Assembly (NCBI RefSeq): GCF_001705435.1
Contig: NZ_MDEN01000051.1
Location: 62,001 to 126,000, forward strand
Source: Pseudomonas graminis
Lineage (GTDB): Bacteria > Pseudomonadota > Gammaproteobacteria > Pseudomonadales > Pseudomonadaceae
Length of the DNA stretch: 64,000 bases
Direction: 5' to 3'
Within the stretch, counting starts at the first letter, position 1; each line of letters begins with the position of its first letter. This document shows, piece by piece, positions 10,121 to 19,688 of the stretch. A program made the translations under genes and the position numbers. The notes beneath the pieces were generated by a model, which did no database searches, was not told the origin of the DNA, and worked only from the letters and a program-made list of their open reading frames with translations.

Positions 10121-10210
10121 TGTAGGAGTGAGCTTGCTCGCGATGACATTGGCACATCCAACATAATGGGTGCCTGATTCACCGCAATCGCGAGCAAGCT
10201 CACTCCTACA
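10121..10210. repeat. REP doublet (inverted pair)
   Basis: Two inverted copies of the Pseudomonas REP type GTAGGAGTGAGCTTGCTCGC separated by about 40 bases, in the gap between the SPOR gene and hslV. No transposase gene is nearby. Confidence 0.9.
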
Positions 10211-10337
10211 CAAACTTGAAGCAACCTGACGCAACGCCATTCATCCCTCAACCCACTCAACGGTTGAAATACCCGCCCCCACCCCCATATGAGTTTCCAT
10301 CAGGGCATTTTCGCCCCGCAGCGTGGAGACTCTCCCC

Positions 10338-10868
10338 TTGACCACCATCGTTTCAGTGCGCCGCCAAGGCAAAGTCGTCATGGCCGGTGACGGCCAGGTT
10401 TCCCTGGGCAATACCGTCATGAAAGGCAACGCCAAGAAAGTCCGGCGCCTTTACCACGGTCAGGTCATCGCCGGTTTCGCAGGCGCCACCGCTGACGCCT
10501 TCACCCTGTTCGAGCGCTTCGAAGCCCAACTGGAAAAGCACCAGGGTCACCTCATTCGCGCCGCCGTAGAGCTGGCGAAAGAATGGCGTACCGACCGCTC
10601 GCTCAGCCGCCTTGAAGCCATGCTGGCCGTTGCCAACAAAGACGCCTCGCTGATCATTACCGGTAACGGCGACGTTGTAGAGCCCGAAGATGGCCTGATC
10701 GCCATGGGTTCCGGCGGTGCCTTTGCCCAGGCCGCGGCCCGCGCGCTGCTGCTGAAGACCGAACTCTCTGCCCGTGAAATCGCCGAAACCGCCTTGCACA
10801 TTGCCGGCGACATCTGCGTCTTCACTAACCACAACATCACCATTGAGGAGCAGGACCTCGCCGAGTAA
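10338..10868 (+). CDS. hslV: ATP-dependent protease subunit HslV (ClpQ)
   Basis: Proteasome-like threonine peptidase of the HslVU complex, which degrades misfolded and specific regulatory proteins in the cytoplasm. The start is TTG at 10338, with GGAG nine bases upstream. It gives M-TTIVSVRR, so the catalytic Thr is exposed after Met removal. A GTG at 10323 would put five extra residues before that Thr and is rejected. The protein is 176 aa with GDGQVSLG and [15 protein letters not shown] motifs. It is followed by hslU after 69 bases. Confidence 0.96.
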   Translation: MTTIVSVRRQGKVVMAGDGQVSLGNTVMKGNAKKVRRLYHGQVIAGFAGATADAFTLFERFEAQLEKHQGHLIRAAVELAKEWRTDRSLSRLEAMLAVANKDASLIITGNGDVVEPEDGLIAMGSGGAFAQAAARALLLKTELSAREIAETALHIAGDICVFTNHNITIEEQDLAE

Positions 10869-10937
10869 GCCTGAGGTAATGGCCGCCATTCATCGCGGCC
10901 TGCCCGACTTGCACTCTGCCGAGGACCGTTGAAAACC

Positions 10938-12275
10938 ATGTCCATGACTCCCCGTGAAATCGTCCACGAACTCAATCGCCATATCATCGGCCAGGACGAT
11001 GCCAAGCGCGCCGTCGCCATCGCCCTGCGTAACCGCTGGCGCCGGATGCAGCTGCCTGAAGAGCTGCGCGTCGAAGTCACCCCCAAGAACATTCTGATGA
11101 TCGGCCCGACCGGCGTCGGTAAAACCGAAATCGCCCGTCGTCTGGCCAAGCTCGCCAACGCGCCGTTCATCAAGGTCGAAGCGACCAAGTTCACAGAAGT
11201 CGGCTACGTGGGTCGCGATGTCGAGTCGATCATCCGTGATCTGGCCGACGCGGCGATGAAGCTGCTGCGTGAACAGGAGATCACCAAGGTCCGCCACCGC
11301 GCTGAAGACGCCGCCGAAGAGCGCATTCTCGACGCCCTGCTGCCACCGGCGCGCGCGGGCTTCAACGAAGACGCGACATCGGGCAGTGATTCCAACACCC
11401 GTCAGCTGTTTCGCAAGCGCCTGCGCGAAGGTCAGCTGGACGACAAGGAAATCGAGATCGAGGTCGCGGAAATGGGCGGCGTCGATATTTCCGCGCCGCC
11501 GGGCATGGAAGAGATGACCAACCAGCTGCAGAGCCTGTTTGCCAACATGGGCAAGGGCAAGAAGAAAAGCCGCAAGCTGAAAGTCAAAGACGCGATGAAG
11601 ATGGTTCGCGATGAAGAAGCGGGCCGTCTGGTCAACGACGAAGAGCTGAAAGTGCAAGCGCTGGAAGCGGTCGAGCAGCACGGCATTGTGTTCATCGACG
11701 AGATCGACAAAGTGGCCAAACGCGGCAATGTCGGCGGCGCCGATGTGTCACGCGAAGGCGTTCAGCGCGACCTGCTGCCGCTGATCGAAGGCTGCACCGT
11801 CAACACCAAGCTGGGCATGGTCAAGACCGATCACATCCTGTTCATCGCGTCCGGCGCGTTCCACCTGAGCAAGCCGAGCGATCTGGTGCCTGAACTGCAG
11901 GGTCGTCTGCCGATTCGCGTCGAGCTCAAAGCGCTGAGCCCGCAGGATTTCGAACGCATCCTGACCGAACCCCATGCCTCGCTGACCGAGCAATACCGCG
12001 AGCTGTTGAAGACCGAAGGCCTGAACATTGCGTTCCTGCCGGATGGCATCAAGCGTCTGGCCGAGATCGCCTGGCAGGTCAACGAGAAGACCGAGAACAT
12101 CGGTGCGCGTCGCTTGCATACGCTGCTTGAGCGGTTGCTGGAAGAGGTTTCTTTCAGTGCCGGTGATCTGGCGGGTGCGCAGGATGGCGGGACGATTCAG
12201 ATCGACGCTGAGTACGTGAACAGCCACTTGGGTGAGCTGGCGGAAGACGAAGATCTGTCGCGTTATATCCTTTAA
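10938..12275 (+). CDS. hslU: HslU (ClpY) AAA+ unfoldase subunit of HslVU
   Basis: Hexameric ATPase that unfolds substrates and feeds them to HslV. The 445 aa protein shows Walker [10 protein letters not shown] (near residue 56), the pore loop GYVGRD (near 90), the variable I-domain between about 110 and 230, Walker B VFIDEIDK (near 253) and a conserved C-terminus ending SRYIL, which docks into HslV. The start is ATG at 10938 ([13 protein letters not shown]). The TTG at 10929 sits too close to the GAGG to be likely. Confidence 0.96.
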   Translation: MSMTPREIVHELNRHIIGQDDAKRAVAIALRNRWRRMQLPEELRVEVTPKNILMIGPTGVGKTEIARRLAKLANAPFIKVEATKFTEVGYVGRDVESIIRDLADAAMKLLREQEITKVRHRAEDAAEERILDALLPPARAGFNEDATSGSDSNTRQLFRKRLREGQLDDKEIEIEVAEMGGVDISAPPGMEEMTNQLQSLFANMGKGKKKSRKLKVKDAMKMVRDEEAGRLVNDEELKVQALEAVEQHGIVFIDEIDKVAKRGNVGGADVSREGVQRDLLPLIEGCTVNTKLGMVKTDHILFIASGAFHLSKPSDLVPELQGRLPIRVELKALSPQDFERILTEPHASLTEQYRELLKTEGLNIAFLPDGIKRLAEIAWQVNEKTENIGARRLHTLLERLLEEVSFSAGDLAGAQDGGTIQIDAEYVNSHLGELAEDEDLSRYIL

Positions 12276-12344
12276 AGCAGCTGCAAGCGGTTAGCTTCAA
12301 GCGGCAAGCAGATTTCACTGGCTGCACGAATCCGCTTCGCTTGG

Positions 12345-12383
12345 AGCTTGTAGCTTGTAGCTTGTAGCTTGTAGCTTGTAGCT
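12345..12383 (+). repeat. Heptanucleotide tandem repeat (AGCTTGT, about 5.6 copies)
   Basis: Five exact, contiguous AGCTTGT units plus AGCT, ending 12 bases before the DUF971 start codon. Related degenerate heptamer text (GCAAGCxxCAAGCGGCAAGC) lies just upstream at 12284-12311 and after ponA at 2490-2517. Confidence 0.95.
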
Positions 12384-12395
12384 GAGATTACCTCT

Positions 12396-12773
12396 ATGAC
12401 CCGCATGCCCACCGCTGTCCAGATGCACAAAGCGTCGAAAGTCCTCAGCCTGAAATACGGGCCGGACGAGGAATACCGCCTGCCGGCGGAATTTCTGCGT
12501 GTGCACTCGCCTTCGGCGGAGGTGCAGGGCCATGGCAACCCGATTTTGCAGTTCGGCAAGCTGGGCGTCGGGCTTACCAAAGTGGAACCCGCCGGCCAGT
12601 ACGCGCTGAAGCTGACCTTCGACGACGGTCATGACAGCGGTTTGTTTACTTGGGAATACCTGGAGCAACTGGCGCAACGCCAGGCGCAACTGTGGGAGGA
12701 GTACCTGGCCGAGCTCAAGGCCGCCGGCAAATCCCGCGACCCTTCCGAGCAAGTCATCAAGCTGATGCTCTAG
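12396..12773 (+). CDS. DUF971 (GBBH-like N-terminal domain) protein
   Basis: A 125 aa cytoplasmic protein made almost wholly of the DUF971 fold (LKYGPDEEYRLPAEFLRVHSPSAE, then YALKLTFDDGHDSGLFTWEYL). The same domain forms the N-terminal zinc-binding part of gamma-butyrobetaine hydroxylase, and bacterial stand-alone versions are often linked to iron-sulfur or Mrp proteins. No function is established for this one. It follows hslU as in other pseudomonads. The start at ATG 12396 sits 12 bases after a heptamer tandem repeat, and no good Shine-Dalgarno is visible because the repeat occupies that space. Confidence 0.8.
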   Translation: MTRMPTAVQMHKASKVLSLKYGPDEEYRLPAEFLRVHSPSAEVQGHGNPILQFGKLGVGLTKVEPAGQYALKLTFDDGHDSGLFTWEYLEQLAQRQAQLWEEYLAELKAAGKSRDPSEQVIKLML

Positions 12774-12788
12774 CCGTCGCTCCAGACG

Positions 12789-13067
12789 TCAGGCGGTCAG
12801 CACCTTGTCCAGCTGCCGTTCAACTTCCGACTGAATCGAACCGCTCATGGCGGAGAGGAAGAAGTTGAGATCAATGTTCACCCGCACCCATTCATCTTCG
12901 ACCGCGACAGTGCCCTTGGCGCCCTTGCCTTCCAGGGCCACGGTGTCGCCTGTCCACTCGTGCTCGATGCCGTACTTGTCGGATAGTTTCTGCAGCATGA
13001 TCTCAGCCTTCTCGCGGGCCTTTTCCTTTCCCAGCGTGTGCTGGCGTTCCACGGTAATTCTGGCCAC
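12789..13067 (-). CDS. Polyhydroxyalkanoic acid system family protein (PA5062-like)
   Basis: A 92 aa protein starting MARITVERQHTLGKEKAREK, with a predicted beta-alpha fold and a conserved RVNIDLNFFLSAMSG stretch. Homologues sit at the end of the phaC1-phaZ-phaC2-phaD-phaF-phaI cluster in other pseudomonads, which gave the family its name. No enzymatic motif is visible. Here none of the pha genes accompany it, and the DUF971 gene ends 15 bases away on the opposite strand, so its role is presumably not restricted to PHA. It is divergent from ubiE. Confidence 0.8.
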   Translation of the reverse strand: MARITVERQHTLGKEKAREKAEIMLQKLSDKYGIEHEWTGDTVALEGKGAKGTVAVEDEWVRVNIDLNFFLSAMSGSIQSEVERQLDKVLTA

Positions 13068-13208
13068 TGACGGGCTCCTGCTTCGGCTTAAATCGTCGAC
13101 GCACTATACCAGCGGCCCGAAGCGAAGAAACTGTTGGCCGTGCGCCTTGTCAAGACAAAGCCAGCCCCGACGATTAGAATGGCGCCACTTTATTCCGGTG
13201 ACAGCGAT

Positions 13209-13979
13209 ATGAATGATCCGCGCAAAGGCAGCGATGCCGAACCCATCACCCACTTCGGTTACAAAAACGTACCGGAAAGCCAGAAGGCCGAGAAAGTCGC
13301 CGAGGTATTTCACTCCGTCGCGGCCAAATATGACCTGATGAACGACGTACTGTCCGGCGGCATGCATCGCCTCTGGAAGCGCTTCACCATCGAACTGTCC
13401 GGCGTTCGCAGCGGCAACCGCGTGCTCGACATCGCAGGCGGCACCGGTGATCTGGCGAAGAAGTTCTCCCATCTTGTCGGCCCGACCGGTGAGGTCGTAC
13501 TGGCTGACATCAACGCATCGATGCTCAAGGTCGGTCGTGACCGCCTGCTGGATCGCGGGGTGGCCGGCAACATCAAGTTCGTCCAGGCCGACGCTGAAAA
13601 GCTGCCGTTCCCTGACAACCACTTCGACTGCGTGACCATCGCCTTCGGCCTGCGCAACGTGACGCACAAGGAAGACGCCATCCGCTCCATGCTGCGCGTG
13701 CTCAAGCCGGGTGGTCGTTTGCTGGTACTGGAATTCTCCAAGCCCACCAGCAAAGTCATGTCCAAGATCTACGACGCCTACTCGTTCGCTTTCATGCCGC
13801 TGGCCGGCAAGCTGATCACCAACGATTCTGAAAGCTACCGCTATCTGGCAGAGTCGATCCGCATGCACCCTGATCAGGAAACCCTGAAGTCAATGATGGT
13901 CCAGGCCGGTTTCGACCGAGTGACCTACCACAACATGACCTCCGGCATCGTCGCGCTCCACCGGGGCATCAAACCCTGA
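13209..13979 (+). CDS. ubiE: Ubiquinone/menaquinone C-methyltransferase UbiE
   Basis: SAM-dependent C-methylation of the benzoquinol ring in ubiquinone biosynthesis. The 256 aa protein has [12 protein letters not shown] (SAM motif I, about residue 72), [13 protein letters not shown] (about 142) and [11 protein letters not shown] at 13209 ([12 protein letters not shown]) is chosen over an in-frame upstream start that would add 25 unconserved residues. Its stop overlaps the ubiJ start (TGATG), making a ubiE-ubiJ-ubiB operon. Confidence 0.97.
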   Translation: MNDPRKGSDAEPITHFGYKNVPESQKAEKVAEVFHSVAAKYDLMNDVLSGGMHRLWKRFTIELSGVRSGNRVLDIAGGTGDLAKKFSHLVGPTGEVVLADINASMLKVGRDRLLDRGVAGNIKFVQADAEKLPFPDNHFDCVTIAFGLRNVTHKEDAIRSMLRVLKPGGRLLVLEFSKPTSKVMSKIYDAYSFAFMPLAGKLITNDSESYRYLAESIRMHPDQETLKSMMVQAGFDRVTYHNMTSGIVALHRGIKP

Positions 13980-14602
13980 TGCTGATCAACGGCTTGCTCG
14001 CCAGTGCCGAACACGGCATCAACCGCGTGCTGCGCATGGACAGCACCGCCTTGCCGCGCCTTGACCGGCTGAGCGGCAAGGTCATCGCGATCGAGTGCAC
14101 CAGCCCGACGTTTCATCTGCACGTGCTGCCCGGCGACGACGGCCTGATGCTGGCGGCGAACTGGGAAGGCGGTGCTGATGTGACCCTGCGCGCGCCCGCT
14201 GCGAGCCTGATGCGCCTGGCGATGAGCAAAGACAAAAATGCCGTGCTGCACAGCCCGGAAGTCGAGCTGGAGGGCGAAAGCGCCGTGCTGCTTGAGCTGG
14301 TGGGCGTGCTGCAGGACCTGGACCTCGATTGGGAGTACGAGCTGCAACGCTGGCTCGGCCCTGTCGCGGCGCCCCTGATCGGCGGGCACCTGCGCAACAG
14401 CGCGCGCTGGACCCGCGACAGCGCGGCCAGCCTCAGCCATAACCTGGCCGAATACCTGGCCGAAGAATCCCGCACGCTGGTCGGCAAACGCGAGGCCGAA
14501 GCCCGCTTCGCCGAACTGGATCAGACCAAACAAGACCTGGAACGCCTCGAAGCCCGCTTCGAGCGTCTGGCCCACTCCCTCACATCCAGCGATAACGCAT
14601 GA
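13979..14602 (+). CDS. ubiJ: Ubiquinone biosynthesis accessory factor UbiJ (SCP2 domain)
   Basis: Lipid-binding scaffold of the soluble ubiquinone-synthesis complex. The 207 aa protein has an N-terminal SCP2-like sterol-carrier fold (about residues 15-115) and a C-terminal coiled-coil region ([18 protein letters not shown]). It overlaps ubiE by one base and ubiB by four (ATGA), which supports translational coupling. Confidence 0.92.
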   Translation: MLINGLLASAEHGINRVLRMDSTALPRLDRLSGKVIAIECTSPTFHLHVLPGDDGLMLAANWEGGADVTLRAPAASLMRLAMSKDKNAVLHSPEVELEGESAVLLELVGVLQDLDLDWEYELQRWLGPVAAPLIGGHLRNSARWTRDSAASLSHNLAEYLAEESRTLVGKREAEARFAELDQTKQDLERLEARFERLAHSLTSSDNA

Positions 14603-16218
14603 GCCTGCTTGCCGTCCGCCGCCTGTTTCGCATCCAGCGTGTCGTAATCCGTTACCGCCTCGATGACCTGTTGTTCGCCCTGCCCCTGCCTTGGTGGCTG
14701 CTGGCTGTGCGCTTCGTGCTGCCATGGCACTGGTTGCCGCGGCGCAAGAACGAACTGAGCCGTGGTGCCCGTCTGCGACTGGCGTTGCAGGACCTGGGGC
14801 CGATTTTCATCAAGTTCGGGCAGTTGCTGTCCACTCGCCGGGATCTGCTGCCTGAAGACGTGGCCGACGAGCTGATGATGCTGCAGGACCGCGTGCCGCC
14901 GTTCGACTCCGCCAAAGCCGTGGCGCTGATCGAGTCGCAGCTGGGCGCGAAGATCAGCGAAGTGTTCAGCCGTTTCGATGTGGCCCCGCTCGCCTCTGCT
15001 TCTGTCGCTCAAGTCCACGCCGCGCGCCTGAAGACTGGCGAGGAAGTGGTGGTAAAGGTCGTACGGCCAGGCTTGAAGCCGATCATCGGTTCCGATCTTG
15101 CGTGGCTGTTCATTCTGGCAAAGATTGCCGAGCGGGTTTCCGCAGACGCCCGCCTGCTGCACCCGGTGGACGTGGTCGCCGATTACGAAAAAACCATCTA
15201 CGACGAGCTCGACCTGCTGCGCGAGGCGGCCAACTCCAGCCAGCTGCGCCGCAACTTCGAGGGCTCGCCCATGCTCTACGTGCCGCAGGTCTACTGGGAC
15301 TGGTGCCGGCCGAAGGTGTTGGTCATGGAGCGCATTTACGGCGTGCAAGTGACCGATCTGGCGACCCTCGCCGATCAGCGCACCGACATGAAGAAGCTGG
15401 CGGAGCGCGGCGTCGAGCTGTTCTTCACCCAGGTTTTTCGTGACAGCTTTTTCCACGCCGACATGCACCCCGGCAATATTTTCGTCAGCACGGTCACGCC
15501 GTGGGATCCCCAGTACATCGCCATCGACTGCGGAATTGTGGGCAGTCTGACCCCTGAGGATCAGGACTACCTGGCGCGCAACCTGTTTGCCTTCTTCAAG
15601 CGCGACTACCGCCGTGTGGCGCAGCTGCACATTGACTCGGGCTGGGTGCCGGCCGAGACCAAGCTGAATGAATTCGAAGCGGCCATCCGTACGGTGTGCG
15701 AACCGATATTCGAGAAGCCCCTGAAAGACATTTCCTTTGGCCAGGTACTGATGCGCCTGTTCCAGACCGCTCGCCGCTTCAACATGGAAGTGCAGCCGCA
15801 ACTGGTGCTGCTGCAAAAGACGCTCCTCAATATCGAAGGCCTCGGCCGTCAGCTGTACCCGGAGCTGGATCTCTGGGCGACTGCGCAGCCGTTCCTCGAA
15901 CGCTGGATGCGCGAGCGCGTCAGCCCGAAAACCCTGCTGGGCAACCTGCAGTCCCAGGTTGAACAGATTCCGCATCTGGCCAACATGACCCGGGATTTGC
16001 TCGAGCGCCTGTCGCAGCCCCATCGCCACGATCCGCCCCCGCCCTACCGGCGCGATGGCGATCATTGGGCCCTTCGGCTGCTCGGCGCGGGCCTGCTGGC
16101 CGGCGGCGTGCTGCTGGCAATCACCCATACCCAGACCGGCGCAGCGCTGAACACCCTGAGTGCCTGGCCTGCCTTGCTGATGCTGGCGGCAGGCGTCTAT
16201 CTGGTCGTTCGCCGATAG
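14599..16218 (+). CDS. ubiB: Ubiquinone biosynthesis protein UbiB, atypical kinase-like ATPase
   Basis: Membrane-associated ABC1/ADCK-family protein needed for ubiquinone synthesis, thought to help extract lipid intermediates. The KxGQ motif is present ([14 protein letters not shown], about residue 74), with an Ala-rich loop ([13 protein letters not shown]), a VVKVVRPG lysine, and the HADMHPGNI catalytic-loop and DCG motifs. Two hydrophobic helices end the protein (about 490-535). The length, 539 aa, is usual. Confidence 0.96.
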   Translation: MSLLAVRRLFRIQRVVIRYRLDDLLFALPLPWWLLAVRFVLPWHWLPRRKNELSRGARLRLALQDLGPIFIKFGQLLSTRRDLLPEDVADELMMLQDRVPPFDSAKAVALIESQLGAKISEVFSRFDVAPLASASVAQVHAARLKTGEEVVVKVVRPGLKPIIGSDLAWLFILAKIAERVSADARLLHPVDVVADYEKTIYDELDLLREAANSSQLRRNFEGSPMLYVPQVYWDWCRPKVLVMERIYGVQVTDLATLADQRTDMKKLAERGVELFFTQVFRDSFFHADMHPGNIFVSTVTPWDPQYIAIDCGIVGSLTPEDQDYLARNLFAFFKRDYRRVAQLHIDSGWVPAETKLNEFEAAIRTVCEPIFEKPLKDISFGQVLMRLFQTARRFNMEVQPQLVLLQKTLLNIEGLGRQLYPELDLWATAQPFLERWMRERVSPKTLLGNLQSQVEQIPHLANMTRDLLERLSQPHRHDPPPPYRRDGDHWALRLLGAGLLAGGVLLAITHTQTGAALNTLSAWPALLMLAAGVYLVVRR

Positions 16219-16274
16219 CCATCGGCGCAAGCCGCTGGCACACTAACTCTCCCCTGGAACGGCCGGAGCCGATG

Positions 16275-16667
16275 ATGAAAGACTGGCTGGACGAGATTAA
16301 GTGGGACAAGGACGGCCTGGTGCCCGCCATCGCACAGGACCACAAGACCGGTCGCGTGCTGATGATGGCGTGGATGAACCGTGAAGCCTTGAGCCTGACT
16401 GCCAGCGAACAGCGCGCTATCTATTGGTCACGTTCGCGTGGCAAGTTGTGGCGAAAGGGCGAAGAGTCGGGCCACGTGCAGAAGCTTCATGAGCTGCGTC
16501 TGGACTGTGATGCCGACGTCATTATCCTGATGGTCGAGCAAATTGGTGGCATCGCTTGCCATACCGGCCGCGAGAGCTGCTTCTACCGCGTCTACGATGA
16601 TGCTGGCTGGAAGACCGTGGACCCGGTACTCAAAGATCCGGAAGCCATTTACCAAGCAGGACACTGA
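16275..16667 (+). CDS. hisI: Phosphoribosyl-AMP cyclohydrolase
   Basis: Third step of histidine biosynthesis: opens the purine ring of PR-AMP to ProFAR. The 130 aa monofunctional form has the zinc/magnesium sites DCDAD (about residue 76) and the cysteines in [11 protein letters not shown]. Two adjacent ATGs exist (16272, 16275). The second is chosen because the GGAG at 16265-16268 is then spaced six bases and the family begins MKDW. It lies two bases before hisE. Confidence 0.96.
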   Translation: MKDWLDEIKWDKDGLVPAIAQDHKTGRVLMMAWMNREALSLTASEQRAIYWSRSRGKLWRKGEESGHVQKLHELRLDCDADVIILMVEQIGGIACHTGRESCFYRVYDDAGWKTVDPVLKDPEAIYQAGH

Positions 16668-16669
16668 AC

Positions 16670-17002
16670 ATGACTGATACCTTGTCACGCCTTGCCGAGG
16701 TGCTCGAATCACGCAAGGGCGCGGCTGCCGACTCGTCATACGTCGCCAGCCTGTATCACAAGGGACTGAACAAGATTCTGGAGAAGGTCGGCGAAGAGTC
16801 GGTCGAAACCATAATCGCTGCCAAGGACGCTGCCATCAGCGGTGACTGCAGTGATGTCGTCTACGAAACCGCCGACTTGTGGTTCCACAGCATGGTGATG
16901 CTTGCCCAGTTGGGCCAACACCCGCAAGCCGTGCTCGATGAGCTGGACCGCCGTTTCGGCCTGTCCGGCCACGCCGAGAAAGCATCTCGCTCGGCGGAAT
17001 AA
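16670..17002 (+). CDS. hisE: Phosphoribosyl-ATP pyrophosphohydrolase
   Basis: Second step of histidine biosynthesis (PR-ATP to PR-AMP plus PPi). The 110 aa all-alpha MazG-like protein has the motif [15 protein letters not shown] and [12 protein letters not shown], which supply the metal-binding acidic residues. Separate hisI and hisE genes, followed by tatABC, are the usual Pseudomonas arrangement. Confidence 0.96.
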   Translation: MTDTLSRLAEVLESRKGAAADSSYVASLYHKGLNKILEKVGEESVETIIAAKDAAISGDCSDVVYETADLWFHSMVMLAQLGQHPQAVLDELDRRFGLSGHAEKASRSAE

Positions 17003-17044
17003 ACACAGGGGCTGCGGCCCGAAATTTCTTGTGAGGAACGCGTT

Positions 17045-17329
17045 ATGGGCATTTTTGACTGGAAACACTGGATCGTCATTCTTGTGGTTGTCGTGCTGGT
17101 CTTCGGCACCAAGAAACTCAAGAACCTGGGGACTGACGTGGGTGAGTCGATCAAGGGCTTTCGCAAGGCCATGAATGACGACGACAAACATCCGGAAGAG
17201 CCAACCGTGCAGCCGCCGGTTCAGCCACAGCCCACCGCGCAGCCTGTCCCTCCGACTCAGCCGCTGCACCAGCCGCACACCATCGACGCTCAGGCGCAAC
17301 GAGTCGAAGACCCCCTCCGCAAAGACTAG
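17045..17329 (+). CDS. tatA: Sec-independent translocase protein TatA
   Basis: Pore-forming component of the twin-arginine system for folded proteins. The 94 aa protein has a short N-terminal helix (about residues 8-21, ending [11 protein letters not shown]), an amphipathic helix with the FRKAM motif, and an acidic then Pro/Gln-rich tail. It is separated from tatB by 10 bases. Confidence 0.95.
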   Translation: MGIFDWKHWIVILVVVVLVFGTKKLKNLGTDVGESIKGFRKAMNDDDKHPEEPTVQPPVQPQPTAQPVPPTQPLHQPHTIDAQAQRVEDPLRKD

Positions 17330-17339
17330 GTCGTGACGC

Positions 17340-17909
17340 ATGTTTGGTATCAGCTTTTCTGAACTGCTGCTGGTCGGCCTCGTTGCCCTGCTGGTCCTGG
17401 GGCCCGAGCGTCTGCCGGGCGCAGCACGGACGGCCGGGCTCTGGATCGGCCGCCTGAAACGCAGCTTCAATGCGATCAAACAGGAAGTTGAGCGCGAAAT
17501 CGGCGCTGACGAGATTCGGCGTCAGCTGCACAACGAGCATATCCTTTCGCTGGAAGAGGAAGCTCGCAAGATCATGCAGCCACAGCAACCGCCTGCAGCG
17601 CCTGTAGCCCCCGCGACACCGGCACCGGCTGAACCCGCTGCCGAGACGCCGATTCCACCGGCTCCGGCCTCTACAGCGCCGGTCATGGGTGCGGCCTCAC
17701 CGGCCCAGAGCGCCGACATTGGCCCGGCCGCTCCGGCGGAAAGCGCGTCGGTTACGCCGCCGCCCGTTCATGTCGAGCCTGCTGCGCCTGCACCTTCGCC
17801 TGTCGGGCCGGATTCTGCACCCGCACCTGCGCCGGTCATCACCCCTGCGACCGCGGTGCAAAGTGCGCCTTCTGCCAACGATTCGTCACTGCCACCACGA
17901 GCCCCATGA
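17340..17909 (+). CDS. tatB: Sec-independent translocase protein TatB
   Basis: Part of the TatBC receptor for twin-arginine signal peptides. The N-terminus [26 protein letters not shown] is characteristic: a transmembrane helix with conserved Glu and the LGPERLP hinge. An amphipathic helix follows to about residue 75. The remaining 110 residues are an Ala/Pro-rich, probably disordered tail, longer than in enteric TatB. The last four bases overlap tatC (ATGA). Confidence 0.95.
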   Translation: MFGISFSELLLVGLVALLVLGPERLPGAARTAGLWIGRLKRSFNAIKQEVEREIGADEIRRQLHNEHILSLEEEARKIMQPQQPPAAPVAPATPAPAEPAAETPIPPAPASTAPVMGAASPAQSADIGPAAPAESASVTPPPVHVEPAAPAPSPVGPDSAPAPAPVITPATAVQSAPSANDSSLPPRAP

Positions 17910-18700
17910 GCGAAATCCCGGAAAACGACCAGCAAATGCCGCTGGTCTCGCACCTGACAGAACTGCGCTCTCGCCTGCTGCGCTGCGTGCTGGCGATCTT
18001 CGTGATCTTCGGCGCGCTGTTCTACTTCACCCAGAAGATCTACACCTTCGTTTCAGCCCCGCTGCGCAAGTTTCTGCCTGACGGCGCCACGATGATCGCG
18101 ACCGATGTGGCCTCGCCGTTCATCACGCCGTTCAAGCTGACGATGATGGTGGCGCTGTTTCTGGCGATGCCGGTGATTCTGTATCAGATCTGGGGCTTCA
18201 TTGCGCCAGGCTTGTACAAGCACGAAAAGCGCGTGGCAGTGCCGCTGCTGATCTCCAGCATCATCCTGTTCTACGCCGGGATGGCGTTTGCCTACTTCCT
18301 GGTCTTCCCGCTGATCTTCCACTTCTTCGCCAGCGTCACGCCGGAAGGCGTGTCGATGATGACGGACATCGCCAGTTACCTGGACTTCGTCATGACGCTG
18401 TTCCTGGCATTCGGGGTCGCGTTCGAGATTCCGGTGGCGGTTGTACTGCTGGTGTGGATCGGCATCGTCGACGTCAAATACCTGAAGAAGATTCGCCCGT
18501 ACGTGGTGATTGGCTGCTTCGTGGTCGGCATGATCCTCACCCCGCCGGACATCTTTTCCCAGACCCTTCTGGCTGTGCCGATGTGGCTGCTGTTTGAAAT
18601 CGGCGTGCTGTGCAGTTCGATGATCACCAAGCGCGGCGATCATGAAGACGACGAGAAAGCCGAAGACGAACAGAGCCAACCGCCAGCGACCCAGCCGTGA
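17906..18700 (+). CDS. tatC: Sec-independent translocase protein TatC
   Basis: Six-helix core of the Tat receptor. The 264 aa protein shows the N-terminal [14 protein letters not shown] signature that binds the twin-arginine motif and [10 protein letters not shown] after the first periplasmic loop, with an acidic C-terminal tail. It overlaps tatB and rsmE by four bases each. Confidence 0.96.
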   Translation: MSEIPENDQQMPLVSHLTELRSRLLRCVLAIFVIFGALFYFTQKIYTFVSAPLRKFLPDGATMIATDVASPFITPFKLTMMVALFLAMPVILYQIWGFIAPGLYKHEKRVAVPLLISSIILFYAGMAFAYFLVFPLIFHFFASVTPEGVSMMTDIASYLDFVMTLFLAFGVAFEIPVAVVLLVWIGIVDVKYLKKIRPYVVIGCFVVGMILTPPDIFSQTLLAVPMWLLFEIGVLCSSMITKRGDHEDDEKAEDEQSQPPATQP

Positions 18701-19404
18701 ACCTGCTGTTGCTTGAGCACGCCGACTTCATCGCGGCGGATCGGGTCGTGCTGCGTGATCGGCGCCTCAAGCACATGCAGGAAGTGCATCGCAGCGAAGT
18801 CGGCGACAGCTTGCGGGTCGGTCGAGTGAACGGCTTGCTGGGCAGTGCGCAATTGCTGCGTCTGGAAACTCGTGAAGCCGAGCTTTCGGTGAGCTTCGAG
18901 CACGCCCCGCCGGCCAAACTCCCCCTGACGCTGATCCTCGCCCTGCCGCGCCCGAAAATGCTGCGTCGGGTGTTTCAGACCGTGGCGACGATGGGTGTCC
19001 CCCGAGTCATCCTGGTCAACAGTTACCGCGTCGAAAAAAGCTTCTGGCAGACGCCCTTTCTGGAGCCGGCTGCCATTCACGAGCAGTTGATTCTCGGACT
19101 GGAGCAGGCCCGGGACAGCGTGCTGCCTGAGATCGTCATCGAGAAGCGCTTCAAGCCGTTCGTTGAGGACCGCCTTCCCGCTGTGGTCGAAGGGACGCTG
19201 GGATTGGTCGGCCATCCGGGTGATTTCCCCGCCTGCCCACGCGCGGTCGAGCAGCCCGTCACCCTGGCCATCGGCCCCGAAGGCGGCTGGATTCCCTACG
19301 AAGTTGATTTGCTGCAGGCCTCGGGGCTGAATCCAGTCCAGTTGGGTGCGCGGATCCTGCGCGTTGAAACCGCCGTGACCGCGCTACTCGCCCGATTGTT
19401 CTAG
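18697..19404 (+). CDS. rsmE: 16S rRNA (uracil-1498-N3)-methyltransferase
   Basis: SPOUT-class SAM methyltransferase that modifies U1498 in the decoding region of 16S rRNA. The 235 aa protein has an N-terminal PUA-like domain and the C-terminal knot with [12 protein letters not shown] and [12 protein letters not shown]. The start is GTG at 18697, overlapping the tatC stop (GTGA). Confidence 0.93.
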   Translation: MNLLLLEHADFIAADRVVLRDRRLKHMQEVHRSEVGDSLRVGRVNGLLGSAQLLRLETREAELSVSFEHAPPAKLPLTLILALPRPKMLRRVFQTVATMGVPRVILVNSYRVEKSFWQTPFLEPAAIHEQLILGLEQARDSVLPEIVIEKRFKPFVEDRLPAVVEGTLGLVGHPGDFPACPRAVEQPVTLAIGPEGGWIPYEVDLLQASGLNPVQLGARILRVETAVTALLARLF

Positions 19405-19440
19405 AACATGGCGACACCGATTCCCCCACAGACATAGAAC

Positions 19441-19538
19441 CTGTGGGAGCGAGCTTGCTCGCGAAGGCTCACTTTCAGACCCGAGAACGTTGCTGACTGT
19501 CCCGGCCTCGTCCTGAGCACGCTCAGTCCCACACACGG
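19441..19538. repeat. REP element with degenerate inverted partner
   Basis: A full GTGGGAGCGAGCTTGCTCGC copy at 19443-19466 and a decayed inverted partner (CACGCTCAGTCCCACA) ending near 19537, downstream of rsmE. Confidence 0.75.
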
Positions 19539-19590
19539 CCCATGTCTGCTGCTCCGCCGCGCGGTGTCAGAACGGCGGGCAATGTCCTTG

Positions 19591-19600
19591 CCCCCCCCCC
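19591..19600 (+). repeat. Homopolymer tract of ten C
   Basis: A C10 run 88 bases upstream of the start codon of the frameshifted chemoreceptor gene. Mononucleotide tracts of this length are slippage-prone and also error-prone in sequencing. Confidence 0.95.
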
Positions 19601-19688
19601 GAGCTACCTCCCGTCCTCATCAAGCACTTCAGTTTGCCGCGCGACAGCCGATGCACAAGCGTCTATAAAAAAATTCGCAGGAATCATC

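Noticed and set aside
10323..10337. GTG at 10323 as hslV start
   Set aside because: It would bury the catalytic N-terminal Thr behind five extra residues; TTG 10338 has a good Shine-Dalgarno and gives the mature Thr.
14521..16230. 569-codon frame antisense to ubiB
   Set aside because: Shadow of a complete, well-conserved ubiB; low-complexity Gln/His/Arg-rich translation typical of antisense GC frames.
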